Shown here piece by piece: positions 54,781-63,045 of a stretch of DNA of 64,000 nucleotides. Location of the stretch: positions 186,001-250,000 of the forward strand of contig CAVWSB010000011.1 in assembly GCA_963757565.1 (NCBI GenBank). The letters run 5' to 3'. Positions within the stretch are counted from its first letter, which is position 1. Every line of letters begins with the position of its first letter. Source of the DNA: PALSA-894 sp963757565. GTDB lineage: Bacteria; Pseudomonadota; Alphaproteobacteria; Rhizobiales; Xanthobacteraceae. The notes beneath the pieces are model-generated. The model made no database searches and was not told the origin of the DNA. It saw only the letters and a program-made list of their open reading frames with translations. The translations under genes and the position numbers were made by a program.

Positions 54781-55240
54781 TGCCGGTACCAAATCTCCCA
54801 CCGAAAACGGTAGGCCGATACGCTCCTCCGGCCGAGTATTCCGGGAGAGGCTGTATGCCGATGCTGACTTGGCCCAGTATTCCCAGAGGTTGTATAAATA
54901 TAGAAAAGCGCGCGTCTTATTTGAAGGGGACAGCATTACTCGCATGTCGGGATATATCACATATATACACGAAATAAGTGTGTAAGAAAAAGCGAGATTA
55001 CTTACTTTTTTGGCGGCGACAAATGGCTGTGCGGCATTGAGTCGGTCGTAAAAGCGGAATTGAAACAACAGGTTAATGGTGTTCATGGAACTTCGGGCAG
55101 AACGCCGGTTCCGCAATTGACTCCGGTCTTAAGACTCCATTTACTTTACGGAACGTCGAGCCTGAAGGCGTGCACCTGCGTCTTGGGAAAGTCGATTTGT
55201 ACCGCTGTCCGCTTGGCAGCGGATTTTTTCGGGGGTGAGC
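54781..55240 (+). other. 460-base AT-richer gap upstream of the large secreted protein gene
   Basis: This stretch has clearly lower GC than its surroundings (for example TTGTATAAATATAG near 54889, and ATATATCACATATATACACG near 54951). Short open frames in it show no ribosome site, no conserved-looking residues and odd composition, so I do not call a gene. It ends in a terminator-like hairpin at 55202-55229. It probably holds the promoter and a long leader of the gene at 55241, or a small RNA. Confidence 0.5.
55202..55229 (+). terminator. Terminator-like hairpin 11 bases before a start codon
   Basis: CCGCTGTC at 55202-55209 pairs with GGCAGCGG at 55215-55222 (one G-T pair, 5-base loop), followed by A and six T at 55224-55229. 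The ATG of the secreted-protein gene is at 55241, with GGGGGTG between. The form is that of an intrinsic terminator on the same strand as the gene it precedes. Confidence 0.6.
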
Positions 55241-58057
55241 ATGGCTATCGACAAGAACAATCAAACCGGACCAGTTGATTCGTCGACGACCTCTCCTGTC
55301 GATCCAAGTTCGGGCGGCGTCGCGTTGGCTGCACCGGTTTCTAATCTGGCGCAGGCGCCCACATTCACACTGGATCCCGCCGCGCTCGACGCGCAGGTCG
55401 CCATGTCGATCGCTTTCACCGACATGAAAAGCGGTGCGCTGACGAAGTTGGATACCCAGCTGTCCGCTCTCTATTACGCGAATACGTCGCAAGCCGTCGC
55501 GATGGAGGCGTTCACGACCTCGGTGCAGCACTTCAGTGGTGCGCTGAGTCCTGACGGGCAATTCGTCGTCATCGATGCGACCGCTGCGGACGGCAACGGC
55601 GCCGCGCTGCTGGCGCAGCTCGAGGCCATCGGCCTGCAGAATGGCGCGAGCTTCGGCAGCGTGGCTTCGGGCGTCATCGCGGTCAGCGCGGTTCCGGATC
55701 TGCTCAATGTTGCGGATCTTGCGCACGCGCAGGAATCCGCGATGACGGTGAACACCGGCTCGGTGGACACGCAGGCGGACCAGGCGCAACACGCCGACAC
55801 GGCGCGCGCGAGCTTTGGTTTCGACGGGACCGGCGTCAGGGTCGGCGTCATTTCCGACAGCTTCAACAATCTGGGCGGTGCTTCGGCTGGTGTCGCCAGC
55901 GGCGATCTCCCCACCGTGCATGTGATCCAGGATTCCGGCACGACGGACGAAGGCCGTGCCATGGCCGAACTGGTCCATGACCTTGCACCTGGTGCGGCGA
56001 TTTCGTTTGCAACGGCCAACGGCGGCCAGGCGAATTTCGCCAACAACATTCTGGCGCTGGCGGCGGATGGCGCGAAGGTCATCGTCGACGACGTGCAGTA
56101 CTTCGCCGAGCCCGCCTACCAGGATGGTGTCATCGCGCAGGCGGTGAACCAGGTCACCGCGCAGGGCGTCGCCTATTTCAGTTCCGCGGGCAACCAAGGT
56201 TTGCAGGGATACGAGGGGGTCTGGAACGGTGGCCCGGCGAAAACGATCGGCACGACGCAGGGCGGCCCAATCACCGAGTCGTTCATGCAGTTCGCCCCCG
56301 GGCAGGACTACCTGACACTCGATCTGCAGTTCGTCGACACGATCGTGCTGCAATGGGACCGGCCGGCGAACTCGGCCAGCGGCCCCAGTCCCGGTCCGGG
56401 CGATGACCTCGATCTGTTCATCACCAACGCGGCGGGCGACCGGATTTTCGAGGCCGATACGGCGATCAACTCGACCGGCGATCCGATCGCGATCGTCAGC
56501 ATCAGCAGCCTCGCCGCCAACCAGACCACCGGCACGAACTATCTTCGGGTTGGCTTCTTCAATAACGGCGGCGAGACGCCGCCGACCGAGATCAAGGTTA
56601 TCAGCTTCAAGAATACGCTCGGCAACAACATCGCGTCGAACCTGAATAACGGCACCGTTTACGGCCACGCGGCCGCGAGCGGCGCGACCGGCGTTGCGGC
56701 TTCGGCCTTCTACGACACGCCGGCATTCGGCACGACGCCGCCCCTGGTGGAGAGCTTCTCCTCCGGCGGTCCGGTGACCAAATGGTACGACGTCAACGGC
56801 AACCGGCTTGCGACACCGCAGGTCGTGGGCTCGCCCCAAATCACCGGCGTGGACGGCGGCAACACCACGTTCTTCGGATCGGACTCCTCGCACGATCCGG
56901 ACGGCCTCCCGAACTTCTTCGGCACATCCGCGGCTGCGCCCGACGTCGCCGCCGTCGCCGCCTTGCTGTTGCAGGAAAACCCGTCGCTCACCCCGGCGCA
57001 GATTCTCAATATCCTTCAGTCGACCGCCATCGATATGGGTACGCCGGGTTACGACTCACGCACCGGCTCCGGGCTGGTCGATGCCTTTGCCGCGGTGCAA
57101 TCCATCTTGCCGGTTGCGCCGACGCCGACCACGGCGCCGACGGACTTCAATGCCGATGGCAACAGCGACATGTTGTGGCGCAACACGGGCAACGGCTTCG
57201 TGTCTGAATGGCAGATGGCCAACGCGAAGCTGCAGAACAATCTGGGCGTCGACCAGCTCAACGGCACCTGGCATTTCCAGGACACCGGCGACTTCGGCAA
57301 CGACGGCAAGTCGGACATCCTGTGGCGCAACAACTCCGGTCAGGTCGTCCTCTGGACCATGGACGGCAACCACATCACCGGGAACCAGAATGTCGGAACG
57401 CTGAACGCCCAGTATCACAACCAAGGCGTCGCTGACTTCAACGCCGATGGAAAGGCGGACGTGCTGTGGCGCCACAACTCCGGGCAGGTCTCGCTCTGGA
57501 CCATGGACGGCAACCAGATCGTCGGCAACCAGAACGTCGGCGTGATCGCCAGCAACCTGCATATCCAGGGCCTGCTGGATGCCAATGGTGACCACAAGAG
57601 CGATGTGCTGTTGCGCGACAGCAACTCCGGGCAGGTCGTGCTCTGGACGATGGACGGCGCCCAGATCGTCGGAAACCAGGCGGTCTCGAACAACCTCGGC
57701 CTCAATTGGCACATCCTCGGGACGGGTGATTTCAACGCGGACGGCAAGGACGACATTCTCCTGCGAGAGGGTAACACCGGTCAGGTCGCGCTCTGGACCA
57801 TGAATGGCAATCAGATCACGGCAAATCAGAACGTCGGCGTGATCGCCTCAAACTGGCAGTTCCAGGATGCGGGCGACTATAACCACGACGGAAAGAGCGA
57901 CGTGATCTGGCGCGACGCCGGTAGCGGTCAGGTCGTGATGTGGGAAATGAACGGTGCGACCATCACGGCAAATCATGAAGTGATGATGAGCAACAACCAA
58001 CCCGCGAAGATCGGGCTGGACTGGCAGTTCCAGGTCCATCACTTCGATCTCGTCTGA
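55241..58057 (+). CDS. Subtilisin/sedolisin-like peptidase with six C-terminal FG-GAP/VCBS-like repeats
   Basis: 938 residues without a classical signal peptide. A peptidase-like domain covers about 190-620: VGVISDSF with aspartate 206, YFSSAGN with the oxyanion asparagine near 318, and FFGTSAAAP with serine 563. The place of the subtilisin HGTH histidine reads DEGRAM, with glutamate 237, recalling the Glu/Asp/Ser triad of sedolisins. From about 635 six repeats of 48-50 residues follow (starts near 635, 684, 732, 780, 830, 879), each DxNxDGxxD followed by LWR and SGQVxLWxM. The acidic DxNxDG loops suggest calcium binding. A polar N-terminus and a hydrophobic C-terminal tail fit type I secretion, but no exporter is nearby. 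The ATG at 55241 is preferred over GTG 55235. Confidence 0.78.
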   Translation: MAIDKNNQTGPVDSSTTSPVDPSSGGVALAAPVSNLAQAPTFTLDPAALDAQVAMSIAFTDMKSGALTKLDTQLSALYYANTSQAVAMEAFTTSVQHFSGALSPDGQFVVIDATAADGNGAALLAQLEAIGLQNGASFGSVASGVIAVSAVPDLLNVADLAHAQESAMTVNTGSVDTQADQAQHADTARASFGFDGTGVRVGVISDSFNNLGGASAGVASGDLPTVHVIQDSGTTDEGRAMAELVHDLAPGAAISFATANGGQANFANNILALAADGAKVIVDDVQYFAEPAYQDGVIAQAVNQVTAQGVAYFSSAGNQGLQGYEGVWNGGPAKTIGTTQGGPITESFMQFAPGQDYLTLDLQFVDTIVLQWDRPANSASGPSPGPGDDLDLFITNAAGDRIFEADTAINSTGDPIAIVSISSLAANQTTGTNYLRVGFFNNGGETPPTEIKVISFKNTLGNNIASNLNNGTVYGHAAASGATGVAASAFYDTPAFGTTPPLVESFSSGGPVTKWYDVNGNRLATPQVVGSPQITGVDGGNTTFFGSDSSHDPDGLPNFFGTSAAAPDVAAVAALLLQENPSLTPAQILNILQSTAIDMGTPGYDSRTGSGLVDAFAAVQSILPVAPTPTTAPTDFNADGNSDMLWRNTGNGFVSEWQMANAKLQNNLGVDQLNGTWHFQDTGDFGNDGKSDILWRNNSGQVVLWTMDGNHITGNQNVGTLNAQYHNQGVADFNADGKADVLWRHNSGQVSLWTMDGNQIVGNQNVGVIASNLHIQGLLDANGDHKSDVLLRDSNSGQVVLWTMDGAQIVGNQAVSNNLGLNWHILGTGDFNADGKDDILLREGNTGQVALWTMNGNQITANQNVGVIASNWQFQDAGDYNHDGKSDVIWRDAGSGQVVMWEMNGATITANHEVMMSNNQPAKIGLDWQFQVHHFDLV

Positions 58058-58078
58058 ACATCGCGACAAAGAAGTAAC

Positions 58079-58108
58079 GGCGCGTCACACCCTCAGGTGT
58101 GGCGCGCC
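58079..58108. terminator. Strong stem-loop between convergent genes
   Basis: GGCGCGTCACACC at 58079-58091 pairs with GGTGTGGCGCGCC at 58096-58108 (13 pairs, one G-T, loop CTCA). A weak T-run (CTCTCGTTT) follows on the plus strand. It probably ends the transcript of the large peptidase gene and perhaps that of the opposing hydrolase. Confidence 0.6.
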
Positions 58109-58143
58109 GCTCTCGTTTCGGGTTGCGGCGCTTGAATACCGCG

Positions 58144-59061
58144 TCAATTCGTGCGGTTCTTGTTCGCCTCGCGCACGAACGCCGCCAGCTCGGTATTGAA
58201 GCGCGCTGCGTCCTCGTAGAACGGCGCGTGGCCGATGCCCTGGTAGACCGAGAGCTTCGCGCCCGGAATCGTCTTCGCCGTGTATTCGGCGGTGCCGAGC
58301 TTGGAGTTGCGGTCCTTGTCGCCGTGCGTGACCAGGACGGGGATCTTCAGCTTGGACATCACGTCGGTCGCGTCGAGCGACCGTCCGCCGAGGTTCGCCC
58401 GCACCACCGGCGGCACCATCATGTTGAACGACAGCATCGTCTCGAAGTCATCCGCGGTCGGCTGCTTCTCGAAGCAGCCGTGCACGAAGGCGCGGGTCGC
58501 CGCGATGTTTGTGGCGAGGTCGCTCGATGTCATCGGCGCCTGGTTCTTCAGGTTCTCGCCGACGAACTCGGGGAAGAACTTGATCGAGGCGTCGACGAAG
58601 TTGATGCCGGCGAGGCGGTCCGCGCCATGTGTCGTCACGTAGTCCGAGATCACGCGGCCGGCGTATGACCAGCCGACCAGCACCGGACGCTTGAGGCCCG
58701 CCGCGTCCATCACGGCCTTCACCTCGTCGCCCCAGGCCTTGTTGTCGTGATAGGGCGCCTTGTCGAGCGGCTTGTCGGAGTTGCCGTGGCCGCGCAGGTC
58801 GTAGGTGATGATGCGGAATTCCTTGGCGAGGTCACTGTCGGTCTGACGCATCCAGGACAGATAGCTCTGCGCATAGCCGTGGATGAAAAGGATTTCCGGA
58901 CCCTGCGGGTTACCCCATTCCTGCGCCGAGATGGTGAGGCCGTCCGGGGTCTTCACGCTGATCGGCTTGTATTTGATGTCCTGCGCTAATGCCGGCAGTG
59001 ACAGCGCGATCAACGCGGATGTGGTCGTTGCGAGGCCGAAGCCGCGCATGGATATCGTCAT
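58144..59061 (-). CDS. Exported alpha/beta hydrolase (haloperoxidase/esterase-like)
   Basis: 305 residues. A signal peptide (ATTTSALIALSLPALAQD) is followed by the core LFIHGYAQSYLSW (oxyanion), ITYDLRGHGNSDKP, the nucleophile elbow LVGWSYAGRV with serine near 130, PVLVTHGDKDRNSK with the acid, and GIGHAPFYEDAARFN with the histidine. All triad residues are in place. The cofactor-free haloperoxidase/epoxide-hydrolase-like branch is the best match. It is presumably periplasmic. The start gives the signal peptide at once, so it is sound; an ATG five codons downstream is also possible. Confidence 0.85.
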   Translation of the reverse strand: MTISMRGFGLATTTSALIALSLPALAQDIKYKPISVKTPDGLTISAQEWGNPQGPEILFIHGYAQSYLSWMRQTDSDLAKEFRIITYDLRGHGNSDKPLDKAPYHDNKAWGDEVKAVMDAAGLKRPVLVGWSYAGRVISDYVTTHGADRLAGINFVDASIKFFPEFVGENLKNQAPMTSSDLATNIAATRAFVHGCFEKQPTADDFETMLSFNMMVPPVVRANLGGRSLDATDVMSKLKIPVLVTHGDKDRNSKLGTAEYTAKTIPGAKLSVYQGIGHAPFYEDAARFNTELAAFVREANKNRTN

Positions 59062-59194
59062 GGTCGCCTCCCGATGTTGTATTTATTCGGAAAGCATAAC
59101 CTGCACGCTTGGCGCGAGGAATGCGGATTCGCCCGTCCCACGCTTCACCGAAGCGTGAAGCGGGCGAACGAAAACCTGCCCATAGAATGTCGGG

Positions 59195-60082
59195 ATGCCG
59201 CTGTCCGCCAAGCCATTCGCCACGAAGAAATTCGCGACCGTCATGGGCCGCCGCATGGCCTATATCGACGAGGGCGCGGGCGACGCGATCTTGTTCCAGC
59301 ATGGCAACCCGACCTCGTCGTATCTGTGGCGCAACATCATGCCGCACTGCGCGGGCCTCGGGCGGCTGATCGCCTGCGACCTGATCGGGATGGGCGACTC
59401 CGAGAAGCTGCCGGGGTCGGGGCCGCAGCGTTACACCTATGCGGAGCATCGCGACTTCCTGTTTGCGCTGTGGGACCAGCTCGGCCTCGGCGGACGAATC
59501 ATCTTCGTGATCCACGACTGGGGTTCGGCGCTCGGTTTCGACTGGGCGAAGCTGCACCGCGAGCGTGTCGCCGGCATCGCCTACATGGAGGCGCTGGTCA
59601 CGCCGGTCACCTGGGACGATTGGCCGGAGAATGCGCGCCGCGCCTTCCAGGGGTTCCGCGGTGACGGCGGCGAGGACATGATCCTGGAGAAGAACATGTT
59701 CGTCGAGCGCGTGCTGCCCGGTTCGGTCCTGCGCAAGCTGACCGACGCGGAGATGACCGAATACCGCCGGCCGTTTCTTGAGGCGGGCGAGAGCCGCCGC
59801 CCGACGCTGACCTGGCCGCGTCAGATCCCGATCGAGGGCGAACCGGCCGATGTGGTGAAGGTGGTGGCGGACTATTCGGCATGGCTCGCCAAGTCGCCAC
59901 TGCCGAAGCTGTTTATCAATGCCGAGCCGGGATCGATCCTTACCGGCCGGCAGCGCGAGGTCTGCCGCGCCTGGCCAAACCAGACCGAGGTCACAGTGCC
60001 CGGCCTGCATTTCCTGCAGGAGGATTCACCGGACGAAATCGGGCAGGCGGTCGCGGCGTTCGTTCGCCGGGTGCGCGGCTGA
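59195..60082 (+). CDS. Haloalkane dehalogenase (LinB-like, HLD-II)
   Basis: 295 residues, the length of LinB. The catalytic pentad of that enzyme is present at the same numbers: asparagine 38 (QHGNPTSS), nucleophile aspartate 108 and halide-binding tryptophan 109 (IHDWGSALGF), glutamate 132 (AYMEALVTP) and histidine 272 (GLHFLQEDSP). The flanking stretches MAYIDEGAGDAILFQHGNPT and RLIACDLIGMGDS are hallmark sequences of the family. It hydrolyses carbon-halogen bonds of haloalkanes, giving an alcohol and halide, in the cytoplasm. No other dehalogenation gene is near. Divergent from the exported hydrolase. Confidence 0.92.
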   Translation: MPLSAKPFATKKFATVMGRRMAYIDEGAGDAILFQHGNPTSSYLWRNIMPHCAGLGRLIACDLIGMGDSEKLPGSGPQRYTYAEHRDFLFALWDQLGLGGRIIFVIHDWGSALGFDWAKLHRERVAGIAYMEALVTPVTWDDWPENARRAFQGFRGDGGEDMILEKNMFVERVLPGSVLRKLTDAEMTEYRRPFLEAGESRRPTLTWPRQIPIEGEPADVVKVVADYSAWLAKSPLPKLFINAEPGSILTGRQREVCRAWPNQTEVTVPGLHFLQEDSPDEIGQAVAAFVRRVRG

Positions 60083-60180
60083 GTTCTACCGCACGATCGG
60101 ACTGAAAACGAACCTCCGGTCCGTTCCGTGCGACCAATGATCGGCGCACCCTCCCGGTGCGACCGGAGACGCGTTGCGCC

Positions 60181-60438
60181 ATGAAGCTGCTGCTGCTCGG
60201 ACTTGCACTGCTGGCGGGCGCGCTCGCAATGCTGATCTTTTCCAATCTCAATCCCTCAACACTGGTCATAGCGGGCGCGGTGTGCACCTTCCTCGGCGTC
60301 ATCAATCTTGTGTCGCTGTTGTCCGGACTTGGAGCAGGGGTCTCAGCGAGCGACACCACCGATGCCGTAAACCTCGTCAGGCTCAACAATCACAGTCCGG
60401 GCGGCGGCAGCGCCGAGGGGTTCACCGATCGCGTCTGA
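60181..60438 (+). CDS. Small membrane protein, unknown function
   Basis: 85 residues: a hydrophobic N-terminal helix (LLLLGLALLAGALAMLIFS), a second helix (VIAGAVCTFLGVINLVSLLSGLG) and a polar tail of about 30 residues ending GGSAEGFTDRV. It could be a two-helix membrane protein, or an anchored one with a periplasmic tail. No family is recognised, and the ribosome site is weak. It lies between the dehalogenase and the convergent monooxygenase gene. Confidence 0.5.
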   Translation: MKLLLLGLALLAGALAMLIFSNLNPSTLVIAGAVCTFLGVINLVSLLSGLGAGVSASDTTDAVNLVRLNNHSPGGGSAEGFTDRV

Positions 60439-60440
60439 CA

Positions 60441-60743
60441 TCACACCGGCTTGAGCACGTGGATGGTGCGGCTCGCGACCAGATCCTTGTTCTTCTCCCC
60501 ATAGGCCTTCATGTGCGGTGCCGCGGCATGCGCCTTGAGGTGATCCTCGCTCTCCCATTTCTCGATCACCACGAAGGCATCCGGCCCGTAGGCCGCGGTT
60601 CCCATGTTCTCCACGTCCACCGCCGCGCCGTATTCGATGCAGCCGGCCTCGGCCAGCACGGCCGGGCGGTTCGCGGCGAAATTGGCGAGCACGGCCGCGC
60701 GCTGTCCGGGCCTAGCGGTGATGATGGCGACGACGTGGATCAT
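60441..60743 (-). CDS. Antibiotic biosynthesis monooxygenase (ABM) domain protein
   Basis: 100 residues with the ferredoxin-like ABM fold pattern: VVAIITARPGQRAAVLANFA at the start, AGCIEYGAAVD near 32-42, FVVIEKWESEDHLKAHAAAPHMKAY in the centre and a VLKPV end. The ATG at 60743 follows GGGGAGG; the open frame extends to 60830 but without conservation. Members such as YgiN-like quinol monooxygenases act on quinols or polyketides, or have unknown roles. It stands alone between a small membrane-protein gene and the divergent ferredoxin oxidoreductase operon. Confidence 0.82.
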   Translation of the reverse strand: MIHVVAIITARPGQRAAVLANFAANRPAVLAEAGCIEYGAAVDVENMGTAAYGPDAFVVIEKWESEDHLKAHAAAPHMKAYGEKNKDLVASRTIHVLKPV

Positions 60744-60906
60744 GGTTCCTCCCCGATCTTGCAATGAATTCCTGATCCTATCCGATTTCGCTCGTCTGCG
60801 TGCAAGCGCTAGCCCCGCGGCTGCAGCCACTCCCTGCGACGGATTCCCGCTTTCGCCTGCGGGGGCGGCGCGTTAGAACCGATCCAAATACCATCAGGAT
60901 TCCCGC

Positions 60907-63045
60907 ATGGCCGAACGCTCGTTCGCGAAGGAAGTCGAGGCGCTCAAGCTCGGTGACGGCGAGACCTTTCGCGGCGAAGGCATCCTCGCGGTGACCAAGG
61001 CGCTTCTGCAGTCCGGCGTCGCCTATGTGGGCGGCTACCAGGGCGCGCCGGTGTCGCACCTGCTCGACGTGCTGGTCGACGCCGAAGACATGATGGCCGA
61101 GCTCGGCGTGCATCTGGAAACCTGCACCAACGAGGCCTCCGCCGCCGCCATGCTCGGCGCCTCGATCAACTATCCGTTGCGCGGCGCCGTTACCTGGAAG
61201 TCGATCGTCGGCACCAATGTGGCGGCCGACGCGCTGTCCAATCTCTCCTCGCCCGGCGTGATGGGCGGTGCGCTGATCATCATCGGCGAGGACTACGGCG
61301 AGGGCGCGAGCGTCATCCAGGAACGCTCCTACGCCTATGCGATGAAGTCCTCGATGTGGCTGCTCGATCCGCGCCCCGACCTGCCGACCATCGTGCGCAT
61401 GGTGGAGCAGGGGTTCGAGCTCTCCGAGGCGAGCCATGCGCCCGTGATGCTGGAGTTGCGCGTGCGTGCGTGCCACGTCACCGGCGCGTTCATGGCGAAG
61501 AACAACCGCGCATCGGCGGCCTCCGGCCTCAACCGGATCGACGCGCCGGCCAAGTTCAACTATGCGCGGCTCGCGCACCCGCCGCTGACCTTCGCGCATG
61601 AAAAGCTGAAGGTCGAGGAGCGGTTGCCCGCCGCGCAGGCCTTCGCGCGTGAGCACAGGCTCAACGAGTTCTTCGAGGGCGAGATGACGGATCTCGGCAT
61701 CATCGTGCTCGGTGGTCTCACCAACACGGTGCTACGCGGCCTGGAGCGCCTCGGGCTTGCCGACCACTTCGGCAATTCGCGCATCCCGATCTACTGCCTC
61801 AATCTCGCTTATCCGCTGATTCCGGACGAGGTGCGGACCTTCTGCGCGGCTAAGAAGGACGTGCTGATCGTCGAGGAAGGCTTCCCCGACTATATCGAGC
61901 AGGCGGTCGCGGTCGAGTTGCGCCGCGCCGACATCCAGACCCGCATCCACGGCAAGGGCGCGCTGCCCAAGGCCGGCGAGTACACCGGCGAAGTCATGGT
62001 CCGCGGCATCGCGAACTTCATGCGCGACGTCGAGCCAGCCGGCCTCGATGTGGACGAGCTTGTGGCGAATGCGGACCGCATGCTCAGTCACAAGGTTGTG
62101 GCGCTGGCGACGCTCGGCGAGATCCCGCCGCGCCCGCCGAATTTCTGCACCGGCTGCCCGGAGCGTCCGGTGTTCGCCGCGCTCAAGCTCACCCAGCGCG
62201 ACATCGGCCCGACGCACATCTCGGCCGACATCGGCTGCCATTCGTTCGCGACCTTCGCGCCGTTCTCGATGGGCAATTCGATCCTCGGCTACGGCATGTC
62301 GCTCGCGAGTGCGGCCGCGGTCACGCCGAACCTGAAAGCGCGCCCGATCTCCGTGATGGGCGACGGCGGGTTCTGGCACAACGGACTGATCACCGGCGTC
62401 GCGTCGAATCTCTTCAATAAAAACGACGGCGTGCTGATCGTGATGCAGAACGGCTACACCTCGGCGACCGGCCAGCAGTTCATGCCCTCGAGCGGCAGCA
62501 GCCGGCAGGGCGTCGCGCCGGGCATGGACATCGAATCGACGTTGCGCTCGTTCGGCGTCAAATGGCTGCGCACGGTGCGCACCTACTCAGTCGCCACCAT
62601 GGTGAAGACCCTGAAGGAGGCGATGAGCACCACGGTATCCGGCCTGAAGGTGATCATCGCCGACGGCGAATGCCAGCTTGCGCGCCAGCGCCGCGTGCGC
62701 GCCGAGGATGCGGTGAAGCTCGAGGCGGGCAAGCGCGTGGTGCGCACCAAGTTCGGCGTCGACGACGAGATCTGCACCGGCGACCATTCCTGCATCCGGC
62801 TGTCCGGTTGCCCGTCGCTCACCGTGAAGCCTTCGCCCGACCCGCTGCGCACCGATCCGGTCGCCACCGTGATCGAAAGCTGCGTCGGCTGCGGGCTGTG
62901 CGGCGAAGTCGCGCACGCGGCAGTGCTCTGTCCTTCGTTTTATCGCGCCGAACTGATCCAGAACGCCACCGGCTGGGACCGCTTCCTGCATCGCGTGCGC
63001 CGCTGGACGATCAGCTGGTTCGTGCCGCGCGAGGTCGCGGCGTGA
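60907..63045 (+). CDS. iorA: Indolepyruvate ferredoxin oxidoreductase, alpha subunit
   Basis: 712 residues. A pyrimidine-type domain at the N-terminus (GGYQGAPVSHLLD near 42, TCTNEASAAAMLGAS near 72) precedes a transketolase-like part (CTGCPERPVF near 417, GDGGFWHNGLITG with the ThDP-binding GDG...N near 480). The C-terminal ferredoxin region has cysteines 623, 629, 635 and CVGCGLC...LC at 659, 662, 665 and 675. This is the two-subunit IorAB arrangement, which oxidatively decarboxylates aryl pyruvates (from tryptophan, tyrosine, phenylalanine) to acyl-CoA with ferredoxin as acceptor. It overlaps the beta subunit gene by four bases (GTGA). Confidence 0.85.
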   Translation: MAERSFAKEVEALKLGDGETFRGEGILAVTKALLQSGVAYVGGYQGAPVSHLLDVLVDAEDMMAELGVHLETCTNEASAAAMLGASINYPLRGAVTWKSIVGTNVAADALSNLSSPGVMGGALIIIGEDYGEGASVIQERSYAYAMKSSMWLLDPRPDLPTIVRMVEQGFELSEASHAPVMLELRVRACHVTGAFMAKNNRASAASGLNRIDAPAKFNYARLAHPPLTFAHEKLKVEERLPAAQAFAREHRLNEFFEGEMTDLGIIVLGGLTNTVLRGLERLGLADHFGNSRIPIYCLNLAYPLIPDEVRTFCAAKKDVLIVEEGFPDYIEQAVAVELRRADIQTRIHGKGALPKAGEYTGEVMVRGIANFMRDVEPAGLDVDELVANADRMLSHKVVALATLGEIPPRPPNFCTGCPERPVFAALKLTQRDIGPTHISADIGCHSFATFAPFSMGNSILGYGMSLASAAAVTPNLKARPISVMGDGGFWHNGLITGVASNLFNKNDGVLIVMQNGYTSATGQQFMPSSGSSRQGVAPGMDIESTLRSFGVKWLRTVRTYSVATMVKTLKEAMSTTVSGLKVIIADGECQLARQRRVRAEDAVKLEAGKRVVRTKFGVDDEICTGDHSCIRLSGCPSLTVKPSPDPLRTDPVATVIESCVGCGLCGEVAHAAVLCPSFYRAELIQNATGWDRFLHRVRRWTISWFVPREVAA

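Noticed and set aside
54773..54985. Short open frames in the AT-richer gap
   Set aside because: No ribosome site, no conserved-looking sequence, and the frame starts within the preceding gene.
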